Source: Nitrospira sp. (GTDB taxonomy: Bacteria; Nitrospirota; Nitrospiria; Nitrospirales; Nitrospiraceae). Taken from it: DNA of 52,508 nucleotides. Below the pieces are notes generated by a model. The model was not told the DNA's origin. It was given only the letters and a program-made list of their open reading frames with translations, and did no database searches. Position 1 is the stretch's first letter. Each line of letters opens with the position of its first letter. The stretch spans positions 145,597 to 198,104 of the forward strand of contig JABMDK010000013.1 in NCBI GenBank assembly GCA_015903995.1, read 5' to 3'. The position numbers were made by a program, and so were the translations under genes. Below, one piece after another: positions 1-8,593 of the stretch.

Positions 1-891
1 ACAGCCCTTCGCATCCCCAGCATCACAGGCCTTCCGGTAGAGAGTGGCGGCTCGAGTGTCGTCCTGCTTGATCCCGGTCCCCTGGGCATACATCACGCCG
101 AGATTGGAGCAGCCCCTCAGGCTTCCCCCGTCGCAGGCCTTCCGGTAGAGATCGGCGGCTTGAAAGGGATCCAATTGGATCCCGGTTCCCTCGGCATGCA
201 TCACGCCAAGGTTGTAGCAGCCCCTCGCGTTCCCGCCGTCACAGGCCTTCCGATAGAAGCCGGCGGCCTGCACGTCGTCCTGCGGAGCCCCGACTCCCTC
301 GGCATACATCACGGCAAGATTGTAGCAACCCTTCATATTTCCGCCGTCACACGCTTTTCGCGAGAAGGCGGCGGCTTGCGCGTCATCCTGAGCGACTCCG
401 ATTCCTTCGGCATACATCACGCCAAGGTTGTAACAGCCCTTCGCATTCCCGCCGTCACAGGCTTGCCTGTAGAAATCGGCGGCCTGCACGTCGTCCTGTT
501 GGCCTCCGGTTCCCTCGGCATACATCACGCCAAGGTTGTAGCAGCCTTTCATACTTCCGCCGTCACACGCGATCCGCGAGAAGGCGGCGGCTTGCGTGTC
601 GTCCTGCAAGACCCCGATTCCCTCGGCATACATCACACCAAGATTGGAACAACCACCCACATCTCCGCCGTCACAGGCTTTCTTGAAAAGGGCGGCGGCT
701 CGAGCGTCGTCTTGCTTCACTCCCTCACCTTTCATATACAACAATCCGAGGGTATTGCATGCTGCCGCCGTGCCTTTCTCACACACAGCTTTCATCTGCT
801 GCGGTTGGTCGGCTGCCTCTGAAGATCCCATTCCGTCTGAGAACAATATACCGAAAACAATACATGCATGAAGGAGCGGGCGAACCGTCAT
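1..891 (-). CDS. Sel1-repeat protein, secreted (3' end beyond the window)
   Basis: The reading frame runs from ATG at 891 and is still open at base 1, so only the first 297 residues are seen. A basic and then hydrophobic N-terminus (about residues 1-18) looks like a Sec signal. From about residue 37 the protein is a tandem array of 36-residue Sel1-type (TPR-like) units, recognised by recurring ACDGG, GC-x-NLG and MYAEG-x-GV blocks spaced exactly 108 bp apart; about seven units are visible. GGAGG lies 8 bases before the ATG. Sel1 solenoids usually act as protein-protein scaffolds, often in the periplasm of Gram-negatives; the partner here is unknown. Near-identical units may explain why the assembly stops here. 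Confidence 0.88.
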   Translation of the reverse strand, partial: MTVRPLLHACIVFGILFSDGMGSSEAADQPQQMKAVCEKGTAAACNTLGLLYMKGEGVKQDDARAAALFKKACDGGDVGGCSNLGVMYAEGIGVLQDDTQAAAFSRIACDGGSMKGCYNLGVMYAEGTGGQQDDVQAADFYRQACDGGNAKGCYNLGVMYAEGIGVAQDDAQAAAFSRKACDGGNMKGCYNLAVMYAEGVGAPQDDVQAAGFYRKACDGGNARGCYNLGVMHAEGTGIQLDPFQAADLYRKACDGGSLRGCSNLGVMYAQGTGIKQDDTRAATLYRKACDAGDAKGC

Positions 892-1502
892 GGGGTAACC
901 TCCGAAGATGCGGAAAGACTTGAGCGGGGCGCAGTCTAGCGAGACAGACGCTGAGATTCAAGACGGGAACTTCAAGCCTGTCCGAACATCAATTTATCAC
1001 CATGGCTCGGTCTCAAGATCCTAAACATCCCCATGAACAAGTTAAAAACCTCCGCAAGACACCGATGCGATGTCATTGCGGTACGCACCATCACACTATT
1101 CGGGTTCAAGATGGTCATTATCAAGAACGGTTCGCTTCTCCTCACTACCAGCAACGCAACATTCGGCTGTTCGTCTTGCCCCGCATAAGGCGACCCTCAA
1201 CGGCACTATGGAACGGACAAACCGTCCCAGCTTCTCCTGCATCGCGCCTGCCTCACCTACCGTTTCATATACCATGACCTCGCATACCCCGTTGCAAAGC
1301 GAATCACGAAGGCGATAGGATCGCCATCCGTTTTTTCTTTATTTTCATGGCGCGGGAAAAGCGCCGACATCGGTGCGATCAACCGAAGTGCTTCCACCTA
1401 TGCCTCGTGAGCAGACTTCATGAATACATGAGTCTATTGCGGTCCGTTGGTGGAGGGCGCATCCCTTGTGGCCACCGGGCGTTCGCCATTAGTGAGTAAG
1501 AC
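892..1502. other. 611-bp intergenic region between divergent genes
   Basis: No convincing gene is seen; short open frames here lack ribosome sites and familiar composition. It must hold the promoters of the Sel1 gene (leftward) and the OmpA-like gene (rightward). A near-palindrome, AGACT(T)CATG-AATA-CATGAGTCT at 1413-1435, sits about 70 bases before the OmpA-like start and could be an operator. A second hairpin, GGCGC-GGGAAAA-GCGCC, lies at about 1349-1365. Confidence 0.4.
1311..1340 (+). terminator. weak Rho-independent terminator candidate
   Basis: GGCGAT-AGG-ATCGCC forms a 6-bp stem at 1311-1325, followed five bases later by a run of six T, then CTTT. No gene ends just upstream on this strand, so it may be a relic or end an untranslated transcript. 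Confidence 0.35.
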
Positions 1503-3179
1503 ATGATCATCAAGTTATCCGCCGTTGCTCTTGTATCAATCGTCATATTCAGTGGAACCATCCCGGTTTCTCTGGCTGCCGAAGATTCGGAGGGACCATC
1601 GTCGCAAGACGAATTGAGCGTGACGAGAACCCATCTTCAACAGGCCAAGCAAAAAATCGACGAGCTCAAGCAACGGATTGGTGAGCTCGTGCTCCAGCTC
1701 CATGCCAAGGAGAATGAGGTCGCAACCCAGATCACGAACGCCCACGCGAATTCCAAGCAGCTTCGGGAAGATCTTTCGGCACGAGCCGAGGAGCTCAACC
1801 AAGCCAAGCGTCGCATTGCTGAACTCGAACAACAGCTGGCCGCGTCGGGGAAAGGACAGGAACTGGCTCAGGCGAAGCGCCGTGTCGCCGAAGCCGATCA
1901 ACAGCTGGCGAAAAAAGAACAAGAACTGGCCCAGGCCAAACGCCGTGTCACCGACATTGAGCAACAGCTGGCAGCGGTGGTAAAAGAGCAAGAACTGGCC
2001 CAGCCTAAACGCCGTTTCACCGACGTCGAACAACAACTGGCAGGGAAAGAGCAGGAGCTGGCCCACGCGAAACGCCGCGCCGCCGAAGCCGATCAGCAAC
2101 TGGCGGGGAAAGAGTACGAACTGGCCCAAGCCAAGCGTCGCGTGACTGAAATCGAACAACAACTGGCAGGAAGAGAGCAAGAGCTGGCCCACGCTCGGCG
2201 CCGTGCCGGCGAAGTCGAACAGCAGATGGCGGGGAAAGAGCAGGAACTGGCCCAGGCTCGGCGCCGCGCCGGTGAAATTGAACTGCAGCTGGCGGGGAAA
2301 GAGCAAGAACTCGCCCAGGCTAAGCGGCGCGCCGGTGAAGCGGAACAGCAGACGGCGAAAAAAGAGCAAGAACTGGCGCAGGCCAAAGAAGAGCTCAAAC
2401 AAGTCACGCAAAAGCTGACCGATCTCAACCCCCAACTTCTGGCCAAAGACGCAGAACTCACGCGTGCGAAGCAATTGCTGGTGGAGTCCGAACTGAATTC
2501 GTCCAAACCAGCCGCACCGACTGCCGCTCAGGAAGAGGGCCCTCCCTCTCTTTCTCTGCTACCGATCGATCACACTCTGTCCTTGAGCGCCCCGATCGGG
2601 TCCGACCCTGAGAGCACAGATGAGGGAGACGCCTTCTCGGCAAATGGTGATCTCGGCAAAATAAACGAAAGCCTGGCGAATCTCTTACAGCCTGAGATCA
2701 AGAAAGGCAGCGCGACCTTGAGACAGCGAGGCAATCGATTGACCCTCGCCTTGGCAACCAGTGAGTTATTCTCCACCGGCGATGCCACGGTCACCCTCGG
2801 AGGAACGTCGTTGATCGAGCGGGTCGGAGTCGTCTTGCACGGATTCCGTTATCAGAGCATCGAGGTCGCCGGACATACCGACAACACGCCGCCCCGGAAC
2901 GACCCTCGAAAGGGCTTTCGGGATAACATGGAACTCTCCCGAGCCAGGGCCGAACATGTCACTCAGGTCCTGATCAACGGAGGACTGGAGGCCGACCGAG
3001 TCAAAGCCGCGGGGTATGCTGACAGCAAGCCCATCGCGGCGAACGAGACGGACAAAGGCCGGAGTAAAAACCGACGCATGGAAATCGTGATTGCCCAGGG
3101 AACAGAACCAGCCGGCACTGTGGGCGATGGAAAAACACAAGCCGGAAAGAAACTTCAAGACTCTCCGATCAAACGGTGA
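1503..3179 (+). CDS. OmpA/MotB-like peptidoglycan-binding protein with long repetitive coiled coil
   Basis: 558 aa. Residues 1-25 form a Sec signal peptide ending SLAA. Residues about 35-320 are a highly charged alpha-helix built from ten tandem units of 21-23 residues (core ELAQAKRR-x3-EIEQQLAGKEQ), that is three heptads per unit, predicting a long rod-like coiled coil. Residues about 420-530 form an OmpA C-terminal domain: GHTDN near 456, an ELSRARAEHV helix, and NRRMEI near 523; this fold binds peptidoglycan diaminopimelate. It probably sits in the periplasm, anchored to the wall through its C-terminus with the rod as spacer. The ribosome site before ATG 1503 is weak (GAGTAAG). The gene stands alone. 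The specific role is unknown. Confidence 0.85.
   Translation: MIIKLSAVALVSIVIFSGTIPVSLAAEDSEGPSSQDELSVTRTHLQQAKQKIDELKQRIGELVLQLHAKENEVATQITNAHANSKQLREDLSARAEELNQAKRRIAELEQQLAASGKGQELAQAKRRVAEADQQLAKKEQELAQAKRRVTDIEQQLAAVVKEQELAQPKRRFTDVEQQLAGKEQELAHAKRRAAEADQQLAGKEYELAQAKRRVTEIEQQLAGREQELAHARRRAGEVEQQMAGKEQELAQARRRAGEIELQLAGKEQELAQAKRRAGEAEQQTAKKEQELAQAKEELKQVTQKLTDLNPQLLAKDAELTRAKQLLVESELNSSKPAAPTAAQEEGPPSLSLLPIDHTLSLSAPIGSDPESTDEGDAFSANGDLGKINESLANLLQPEIKKGSATLRQRGNRLTLALATSELFSTGDATVTLGGTSLIERVGVVLHGFRYQSIEVAGHTDNTPPRNDPRKGFRDNMELSRARAEHVTQVLINGGLEADRVKAAGYADSKPIAANETDKGRSKNRRMEIVIAQGTEPAGTVGDGKTQAGKKLQDSPIKR
1791..2393 (+). repeat. Ten in-frame 63-69-bp coding repeats
   Basis: Tandem units inside the OmpA-like gene encode 21-residue (two of 23-residue) heptad blocks. 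The units differ at the nucleotide level, so they are old or selected rather than fresh slippage products. Length variation between strains is expected at such an array. Confidence 0.8.
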
Positions 3180-3201
3180 CCCTCCGCGACATGAAAGAAC
3201 C

Positions 3202-3235
3202 GACGAGGGCGACAACGCAGAGAGCCGCCCTCGTC
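3202..3235. terminator. Hairpin between convergent genes
   Basis: A perfect 10-bp stem, GACGAGGGCG / CGCCCTCGTC with a 14-base loop, lies between the OmpA-like gene (+) and the small coiled-coil gene (-). There is no strong T-run on either side (GGTTCTTTC on the minus strand), so termination is possible but not certain. Confidence 0.4.
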
Positions 3236-3288
3236 ACTCTACACTGATCACCCTTCAACAGCTCGTCGCTGCTTGTCTACCACTTTCC

Positions 3289-3552
3289 TTATAGCCGGCT
3301 CCTGAGCCGCTCATAGCCCTTCTTCAATTCATCGATCGCCAGGCCGAGTGCGGCACCGACGGATTCCGCCGTCTTCCCGGCTTCCTCCTTTGCCGCCTCC
3401 AGCTTCGGCTTGACTTCCTCCCACTGACTCTCCAGGCGAGCCCATTCATCTTTTGCTTCCGCCTTCGCCAGATGAAGCTGGACTTGAAGTTCATCGCGCT
3501 GCTGTTTGAACTGCTCCAGTACATTCGTAATCTGATCTTTGACGTCTGCCAT
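3289..3552 (-). CDS. Small coiled-coil protein, unknown function
   Basis: 87 aa. ATG at 3552 (MADVKDQ) is chosen over an upstream in-frame start because AAAGGAG lies about 9 bases before it. The protein has no signal peptide or cysteine, is rich in Lys, Glu and Ala, and is predicted to be almost entirely helical and amphipathic, with an alanine-rich GAALGLAIDELKKGY segment near the C-terminus. It resembles small stress-type or membrane-adhering helical proteins in general form, but no family is recognised. It is transcribed alone, converging on the OmpA-like gene. Confidence 0.65.
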   Translation of the reverse strand: MADVKDQITNVLEQFKQQRDELQVQLHLAKAEAKDEWARLESQWEEVKPKLEAAKEEAGKTAESVGAALGLAIDELKKGYERLRSRL

Positions 3553-4497
<945 letters not shown>

Positions 4498-4589
4498 TTG
4501 TTTCCGCGTCGAGGTTCCGTGCCATCTCGGCTGTTTGGAACGCCACCGGTACAGGTATGTGGCCTTTGGCTTCACCGAAACGATGAGTC

Positions 4590-4892
4590 ATGGCTGATAA
4601 GAGTCCACGATTCCTGACCAATGCCACCGTCATCAAGGTGTTAGCAAAAGTGTTTGCGTTCCAAGCCATCGAGATCAACCTCTTGCGTGCCCATGCGGGA
4701 ATATCCGATGCAGATTGGAAAACGCTGAAGACGGACGCATTTAAGAAAACCTATGCGAAGCAACGGGCATTTTATGAAGATCGTTTGACGGGGGCATTCG
4801 CGCTGGAGCACATTTCCCAGTCTGAACGCGAAACCAGACTGCTGGAACTCTGGCTCAAACAGAGCGAGGAGTCCTCCAAAGACGAACCCTAA
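4590..4892 (+). CDS. Conserved-looking small cytosolic protein, unknown function
   Basis: 100 aa, no signal peptide or membrane segment, mainly helical, with balanced charge and a polar tail. It follows the ferredoxin by about 90 bases in the same direction and could share its transcript. The ribosome site is poor (only GATGAG just before ATG 4590). No family is recognised. The frame has normal codon character and no overlapping competitor of comparable quality. Confidence 0.55.
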   Translation: MADKSPRFLTNATVIKVLAKVFAFQAIEINLLRAHAGISDADWKTLKTDAFKKTYAKQRAFYEDRLTGAFALEHISQSERETRLLELWLKQSEESSKDEP

Positions 4893-5017
4893 GCCAAACG
4901 TTCCGTAGGAAGATACATCCGACACGGGGTTCCCGTCCCCAAGAAGCCCAGAAACACGTACGCGAGCACTCGAGCGAGTCTCGGATACCGGACGGACCTC
5001 ACTACTGGAGAACAGCC

Positions 5018-5440
5018 ATGTGCAAGAATCGCTTTCTATGGGTGCAGGCCGGGCGGGTGTTCCTTGTCGGAACTGTCTTCTGTACGATACTGGTCGCGAC
5101 AGGGGAATCCGCACTGGCTCATGGTGACGGCATATCCGAGATGAGTCCACCGCACTCGAGCCCGTCCAGCCAACCGGATCTAGCCAGCCCCGAGGCAGCC
5201 CGGCTCCAAGCTGCCTGCTGGGCACTGACCGTTCCCTATGGTGCCGCGAAAATGGCCTATGCGATCGGCGGAGGCATTGTGGGTGGATTCGCGTGGGCGG
5301 TTACGGGAGGAAACATGGAAGCGGCCAAGTCCATCTGGGTTCCCTCCATGACAGGCGACTATATCGTCCAGCCGCAGCATCTCACCAGAGAAAAGCACCT
5401 CTACTTCGTGGGCTCGTCGTCAGCAGGCCCTCCGTCATAA
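5018..5440 (+). CDS. Exported small membrane-associated protein, unknown function
   Basis: 140 aa. Residues about 12-33 form a Sec signal with the cleavage region ESALA-HG. A proline/serine-rich linker follows, then a hydrophobic glycine-rich helix (about 75-95, AYAIGGGIVGGFAWAV) and a C-terminal tail with TGDYIVQP-x-HL. GGAGAACAGCC precedes the ATG. The glycine-zipper-like helix suggests an inner- or outer-membrane small protein. It lies downstream of the ferredoxin pair; no function can be assigned. Confidence 0.65.
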   Translation: MCKNRFLWVQAGRVFLVGTVFCTILVATGESALAHGDGISEMSPPHSSPSSQPDLASPEAARLQAACWALTVPYGAAKMAYAIGGGIVGGFAWAVTGGNMEAAKSIWVPSMTGDYIVQPQHLTREKHLYFVGSSSAGPPS

Positions 5441-5502
5441 CTCCCTCTCCCAGGTCTCATCCCCTCTGCCATAGCCCGCGAACACTCGCCAGGGACAAGG
5501 AC

Positions 5503-5752
5503 ATGAACACGGATAGATCGAGGGGTTCAACTTTCCACGACAGTCCCATGAACGGTATATCGCAACCACCCGCCAGTCCTTGAACGGAAGTTTCGACACG
5601 AACACCCTGAGTTAACCGATATAGAAATCGAGGAGCTGGTCGATGAGGCCCTCGCAAGAGGGTATAGCTTCGAGCAGCCCAGGTGGGCTGGCGACGTTCG
5701 ATCTCCCATCCAAGCGGCAGCAGAAGATGTTACAATAGTCCGCCAAGAGTAA
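5503..5752 (+). pseudogene. Small gene broken by a frameshift near 5551 (or sequence error)
   Basis: ATG 5503 opens a short frame that ends at TGA 5581-5583. A second frame, which opens just after a TGA at 5549-5551, carries a coherent acidic helical peptide (VLERKFRHEHPELTD, then IEIEELVDEALARGYSFEQ) that ends with TAA at 5750-5752 but has no start codon of its own. Joining the frames at about 5551 gives one protein of about 80 residues. AAGG lies just before ATG 5503. Either the gene is inactivated or one base is wrong in the assembly. Confidence 0.45.
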
Positions 5753-5815
5753 TCGTGACAGGGTACCTGCTTGAGGGTTTCAGATTCAGTCAGCCCTGAT
5801 GATGGGGATTGAACG

Positions 5816-6376
5816 ATGAACCTGGTGACCTTTCGCTTCCGCCAATCCCAGGCCGTGGACTTTTATTGGAACCTGGAACTCGCCAAGCGAGGATCTCTAC
5901 GCGAATTTAAGGTCCATCCCAACATCATTATTTATGAGTCGGCGTTCGACCTCCTCAACCCGATTCAAGTAGGACACGCCCTGTCCCTAGCCAAGGCCTT
6001 GGTGCTCGACAAGCGAGCCGAGGTCTTCTCAGGAAACACGTCGTGGCCCATGACGACCGTCCGTGATGTCTTGCAGTGCTATCAGCAATCGATGCAGGTC
6101 GAGGACTATCATGCTCATTGTTGGTTCAAGATCCGGCTCACGTTTGACCTGGCCGTGACACGATTCGAGGTGGAGTCCGACCACTCAGGGAAGTCGTTCA
6201 TCTTTCCCTGTCGATGCGCGGCCCCACAAGCGTATGGCATTCACTATGAGCACCCCGGAACGATCTATGCCCAACTGGACTCGGCCTTGTGGCGTGCCGG
6301 TACCCGTTGGTGTCCACGGCTCGACGATCTCTCGGAAATAAAACTCGTGAACGTGGAGTTCCAGACGAAAAGATGA
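5816..6376 (+). CDS. Hypothetical protein
   Basis: 186 aa, start ATG 5816 with GGGGATTG as a modest ribosome site. There is no signal peptide or clear membrane segment. The composition is mixed alpha/beta with many aromatic residues (WFKIRLTFDLAV near the middle) and four cysteines spread along the chain. No domain is recognised. It stands alone, about 370 bases before the MazE/MazF pair. Codon use matches the neighbours, supporting a real gene. Confidence 0.6.
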   Translation: MNLVTFRFRQSQAVDFYWNLELAKRGSLREFKVHPNIIIYESAFDLLNPIQVGHALSLAKALVLDKRAEVFSGNTSWPMTTVRDVLQCYQQSMQVEDYHAHCWFKIRLTFDLAVTRFEVESDHSGKSFIFPCRCAAPQAYGIHYEHPGTIYAQLDSALWRAGTRWCPRLDDLSEIKLVNVEFQTKR

Positions 6377-6746
6377 AGCGCCACAGATGCCCACCAGGAA
6401 GTTACGGTGAGCCTGATAGTCGAATGGTGCGAACCCATGGCTAACCCATTGCATAGCAGAAACAAGAGCCCGTTTTTAACTGTCCGCCGCTCCATATACA
6501 CCTGAGCATAGAACTGAGAGTTGATCTCCCCCTTTGCTTGGCAACACAACATGAGAGCATGATCCACCTCCCATACGGGTACTAACCTCCACATCGTTGT
6601 TCACGAACACACACAGAACAAGTCGTGCCCCCTCCTCCCCATAGACAAACCTTTTCCTCTTGTGAGCGTTTCATCAGAATTGAGTCACATGTTACCAAGA
6701 GATATGGTACTCTAATTCCTGAGACCTACCAGAAAGGAAACCTACA
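6377..6746. other. 370-bp intergenic region
   Basis: No gene is seen. The right end holds the candidate promoter of the toxin-antitoxin pair (6680-6708); the remainder shows no recognisable element. Confidence 0.4.
6680..6708 (+). promoter_or_regulatory. Candidate sigma-70 promoter of the MazE/MazF pair
   Basis: TTGAGT (6680-6685) and TATGGT (6703-6708) are separated by 17 bases and lie 39 bases before the antitoxin ATG. AAAGGAAA at about 6732 is the ribosome site. Assigned by eye only. Confidence 0.4.
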
Positions 6747-6968
6747 ATGCCTACGAAGGCGCATCTGACTCCGAAGGAGAAGCAACACCGCTACCGCCGG
6801 CGTCTACGTAGCAAGGGGTTGCGGCCGGTGCAAATCTGGGTGCCCGATACGCGCACCGAGGGATTCGTTGGCGAATGCCGACGACAGGCGCGGCTCGCCG
6901 CTCGCTCGGCCCAGGATAAGCCCACTCTTGACTTCATCTCGGAGATCGCCGATTGGGACAGCGCATAA
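6747..6968 (+). CDS. Antitoxin, MazE-like (DUF3018 family)
   Basis: 73 aa. The N-terminal half is strongly basic (YRRRLRSKGLRPVQIW) and carries the conserved RPVQIWVPDTR block of the DUF3018 antitoxin family; the acidic C-terminus (DFISEIADWDS) is the usual toxin-binding part. It is expected to bind and silence the MazF-like toxin encoded immediately downstream and to bind the shared promoter. The stop codon at 6966-6968 overlaps the toxin start, so translation is probably coupled. Confidence 0.85.
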   Translation: MPTKAHLTPKEKQHRYRRRLRSKGLRPVQIWVPDTRTEGFVGECRRQARLAARSAQDKPTLDFISEIADWDSA

Positions 6969-7291
6969 AGCGTGGCGATGTCGTGACCGTCGCTGCCAAA
7001 GGGCACTACAGGGGCAAACCACGCCCTGCCCTCGTTCTCCAATCCGATCTCTTCTCCGCCCTTGGCAGTGTCACGATTTGTTTGTTGACCACCGACATGC
7101 TCGACGCTCCGCTGTTCCGACTGACCGTTGAGCCCTCCTCCTCCAATGGCCTTCAACACAGGTCACAGATCATGATCGACAAGATTGTCACCGTCCCGCG
7201 AGATACCATCGGCTCCCGTATCGGAGCGTTGGACCACGAACTCATGGTTCGTGTCGATCGCTCACTGGCCGTCTTCCTCGGTATCGTCTGA
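6953..7291 (+). CDS. Toxin, MazF/PemK-family endoribonuclease
   Basis: 112 aa. The SH3-like PemK fold is shown by the N-terminal KRGDVVTV strand, the GKPRPALVLQSD loop, the central TVEPSSSNGL block and the QIMIDKIVTVPR segment, all typical of MazF RNases that cut mRNA at short motifs. The start is TTG at 6953, giving a 16-base overlap with the antitoxin; no ATG or GTG fits. A weak start inside the antitoxin gene would keep toxin output below antitoxin output. Confidence 0.88.
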   Translation: MGQRIKRGDVVTVAAKGHYRGKPRPALVLQSDLFSALGSVTICLLTTDMLDAPLFRLTVEPSSSNGLQHRSQIMIDKIVTVPRDTIGSRIGALDHELMVRVDRSLAVFLGIV

Positions 7292-7532
7292 TAGTGAGAA
7301 GATCGGAGACTGCTCACTTCAATTTACCTTGGAGAGCTGTACGCCAAGTGCGGTTGAGGCGCTCCCGAAAGATGGGATCGGGTGCGAGTGACCGGACTCG
7401 TGCATGTACGGAAGAGTGAGGCTCTGCGTGACGTTAGAATCCTGACAACCGTGATTCAGATCCTTGAATCACACTGACTCAGCGGTACCCACGCGACAGC
7501 CTGATCCGAAGAAACGGGGCCGTCTCTTCAAA
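7292..7532. other. Short intergenic region with repeat copy B
   Basis: Contains a stem-like stretch GTGCGAGT...ACTCGTGCA near 7383-7404 followed by the second copy of the 80-bp diverged repeat. No gene is seen. Confidence 0.4.
7411..7490. repeat. Diverged dispersed repeat, copy B
   Basis: Ungapped partner of 3812-3891 (58 of 80 bases identical). The internal dyad is partly decayed here (GAATCA-CAC-TGACTC). Confidence 0.55.
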
Positions 7533-7979
7533 TCATTGCTCACCGGCATGCACAAGGCAAGACGCGACCCCAATACTTACTTTCTTGGATGCCTGACACT
7601 CCGGCCATGTGCGGTAGATCTTTCCGTTTTTTGGTGAGATGAACGCATACTCGATGGGAATAACTGGGGCAACGTCTTCACCTTGAGCAACGATGACACA
7701 GCCGTGCATTGGGCTAAATCGAGCATAGTAATCGCCCTTGATATTTGACCTAAGAAAACTAATACAAGTGTCAGCACCCCCGGCGTTTGTAATTGAGAGT
7801 TCTAGATCGCGCCCGACTTGATAATTGCAGTTGAGCATTCCGCTGGAATTCTGTTTACATGAGCTACCACGTACGGTTGTTTCGAACAAGGACTGGGCGG
7901 CAGCAACCTCGGCGAAAAATCAGAAGGCAACAATGGCACATCGCAGGATGCGTTGAAGCTTGTACTGAGCCACATGCAT
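7533..7979 (-). pseudogene. Secreted small protein with in-frame TGA in its signal peptide
   Basis: From ATG 7979 the frame encodes a typical signal peptide (basic start, then CAIVAF, stop, FFAEVAAAQS) that continues in the same frame into a 118-residue mature part ending at 7533. Codon 20 is TGA (7920-7922). The mature part contains five cysteines (one SSCKQ block, one LNCNY block), suggesting disulphides in the periplasm. The only other start is TTG at 7889, which would remove the signal peptide. Local base composition is more AT-rich than the neighbours. This is either a nonsense-inactivated gene or a sequence error; the function is unknown. Confidence 0.6.
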
Positions 7980-8593
7980 ATTCAACGGCTAACAATGTTC
8001 AGACCGATCCGTAGAAGAACCGGATCTATATATTTTTGTCCATATAACACGTCACTACTCTTCGCGAACAATACATCATACCCACGCCGCTTCTAAAGAG
8101 TTGTGACGTTGGAGCCCATGCGTGGCAGACGCCTGAACTTCGCGAGCTGAGTCCTGATTCTTGCGCTTGCCTAATCGCTTGTCAATGTCTGTCAGGCTGT
8201 TACACATCCCTTAGCGGGACAGGCACCGGCAGGGCGGGAGCCAGTCCCCTTCAACGTGTTGATCCTCTGCGCGCTGCAAGAACGCAGCAGGAAGCCAGTT
8301 TCAACATCCTAGTTGCGGGGCCATCCCCGCACGGCATGATGGGCACTACTTCCCCGCATCATTCTTGGAATTAGCTCAATCACTTAACCTCTCAACTTTC
8401 CTCACAACTTTCTCACTTTTCAAATTTTACTTCCTCGGCATTCTCATTGCTCAAGCACAAGACCAACAGGCCACGGGCATCAAGACTGAAAAGGAGGTGA
8501 TGAACGCGTGAACGCCCTGACGCCTGTCAGCTTGTCAGCCTGGAACTTTAAGACTTTCTAACTTTGAAAGTTTAACCACGAAGGAGAATCGCC
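7980..8593. other. 614-bp leader/intergenic region before the sortase module
   Basis: The left part is AT-rich (about 8025-8100). Near 8250-8331 are nested stem elements, including CTGC-GCGCTGC-AAGAAC-GCAGC-AG and TGCGGGG-CCAT-CCCCGCA (8314-8331), that could belong to a structured leader RNA. A short open frame with a perfect ribosome site follows at 8508-8561, then the stem ACTTTC-TAACTTT-GAAAGT just before the next gene's ribosome site. Confidence 0.4.
8508..8561 (+). other. Possible 17-codon leader peptide (GTG start)
   Basis: AAGGAGGTGAT (8491-8501) is the full complement of the usual 16S 3' end, an exceptionally strong ribosome site. Ten bases beyond AAGGAGG, GTG 8508 opens a 17-residue frame ending TAA at 8559-8561, 32 bases before the OmpA-like ATG. 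ATG 8500 is too close to the site and stops after three codons. It may be a leader ORF controlling the sortase module. Confidence 0.35.

Noticed and set aside
160..822. 220-residue plus-strand open frame with repeats
   Set aside because: It is the mirror of the minus-strand Sel1 array; its repeat period simply follows the 108-bp units, and it has no ribosome site.
1536..2474. 312-residue minus-strand open frame
   Set aside because: Antisense to the coiled-coil repeats; open only because the repeated codons have no antisense stops.
7341..7450. Group II intron domain V-like stretch (GTGCATGTACGG...)
   Set aside because: The GTACGG resemblance is short, the GAGC start and GAAA tetraloop are missing and no reverse transcriptase is near.
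8220..8340. SRP-like or other small RNA
   Set aside because: The GCAGGAAGCCAG stretch recalls the SRP loop but the conserved GGAAGGAAGCAG core is absent; stems noted only as part of the intergenic entry.
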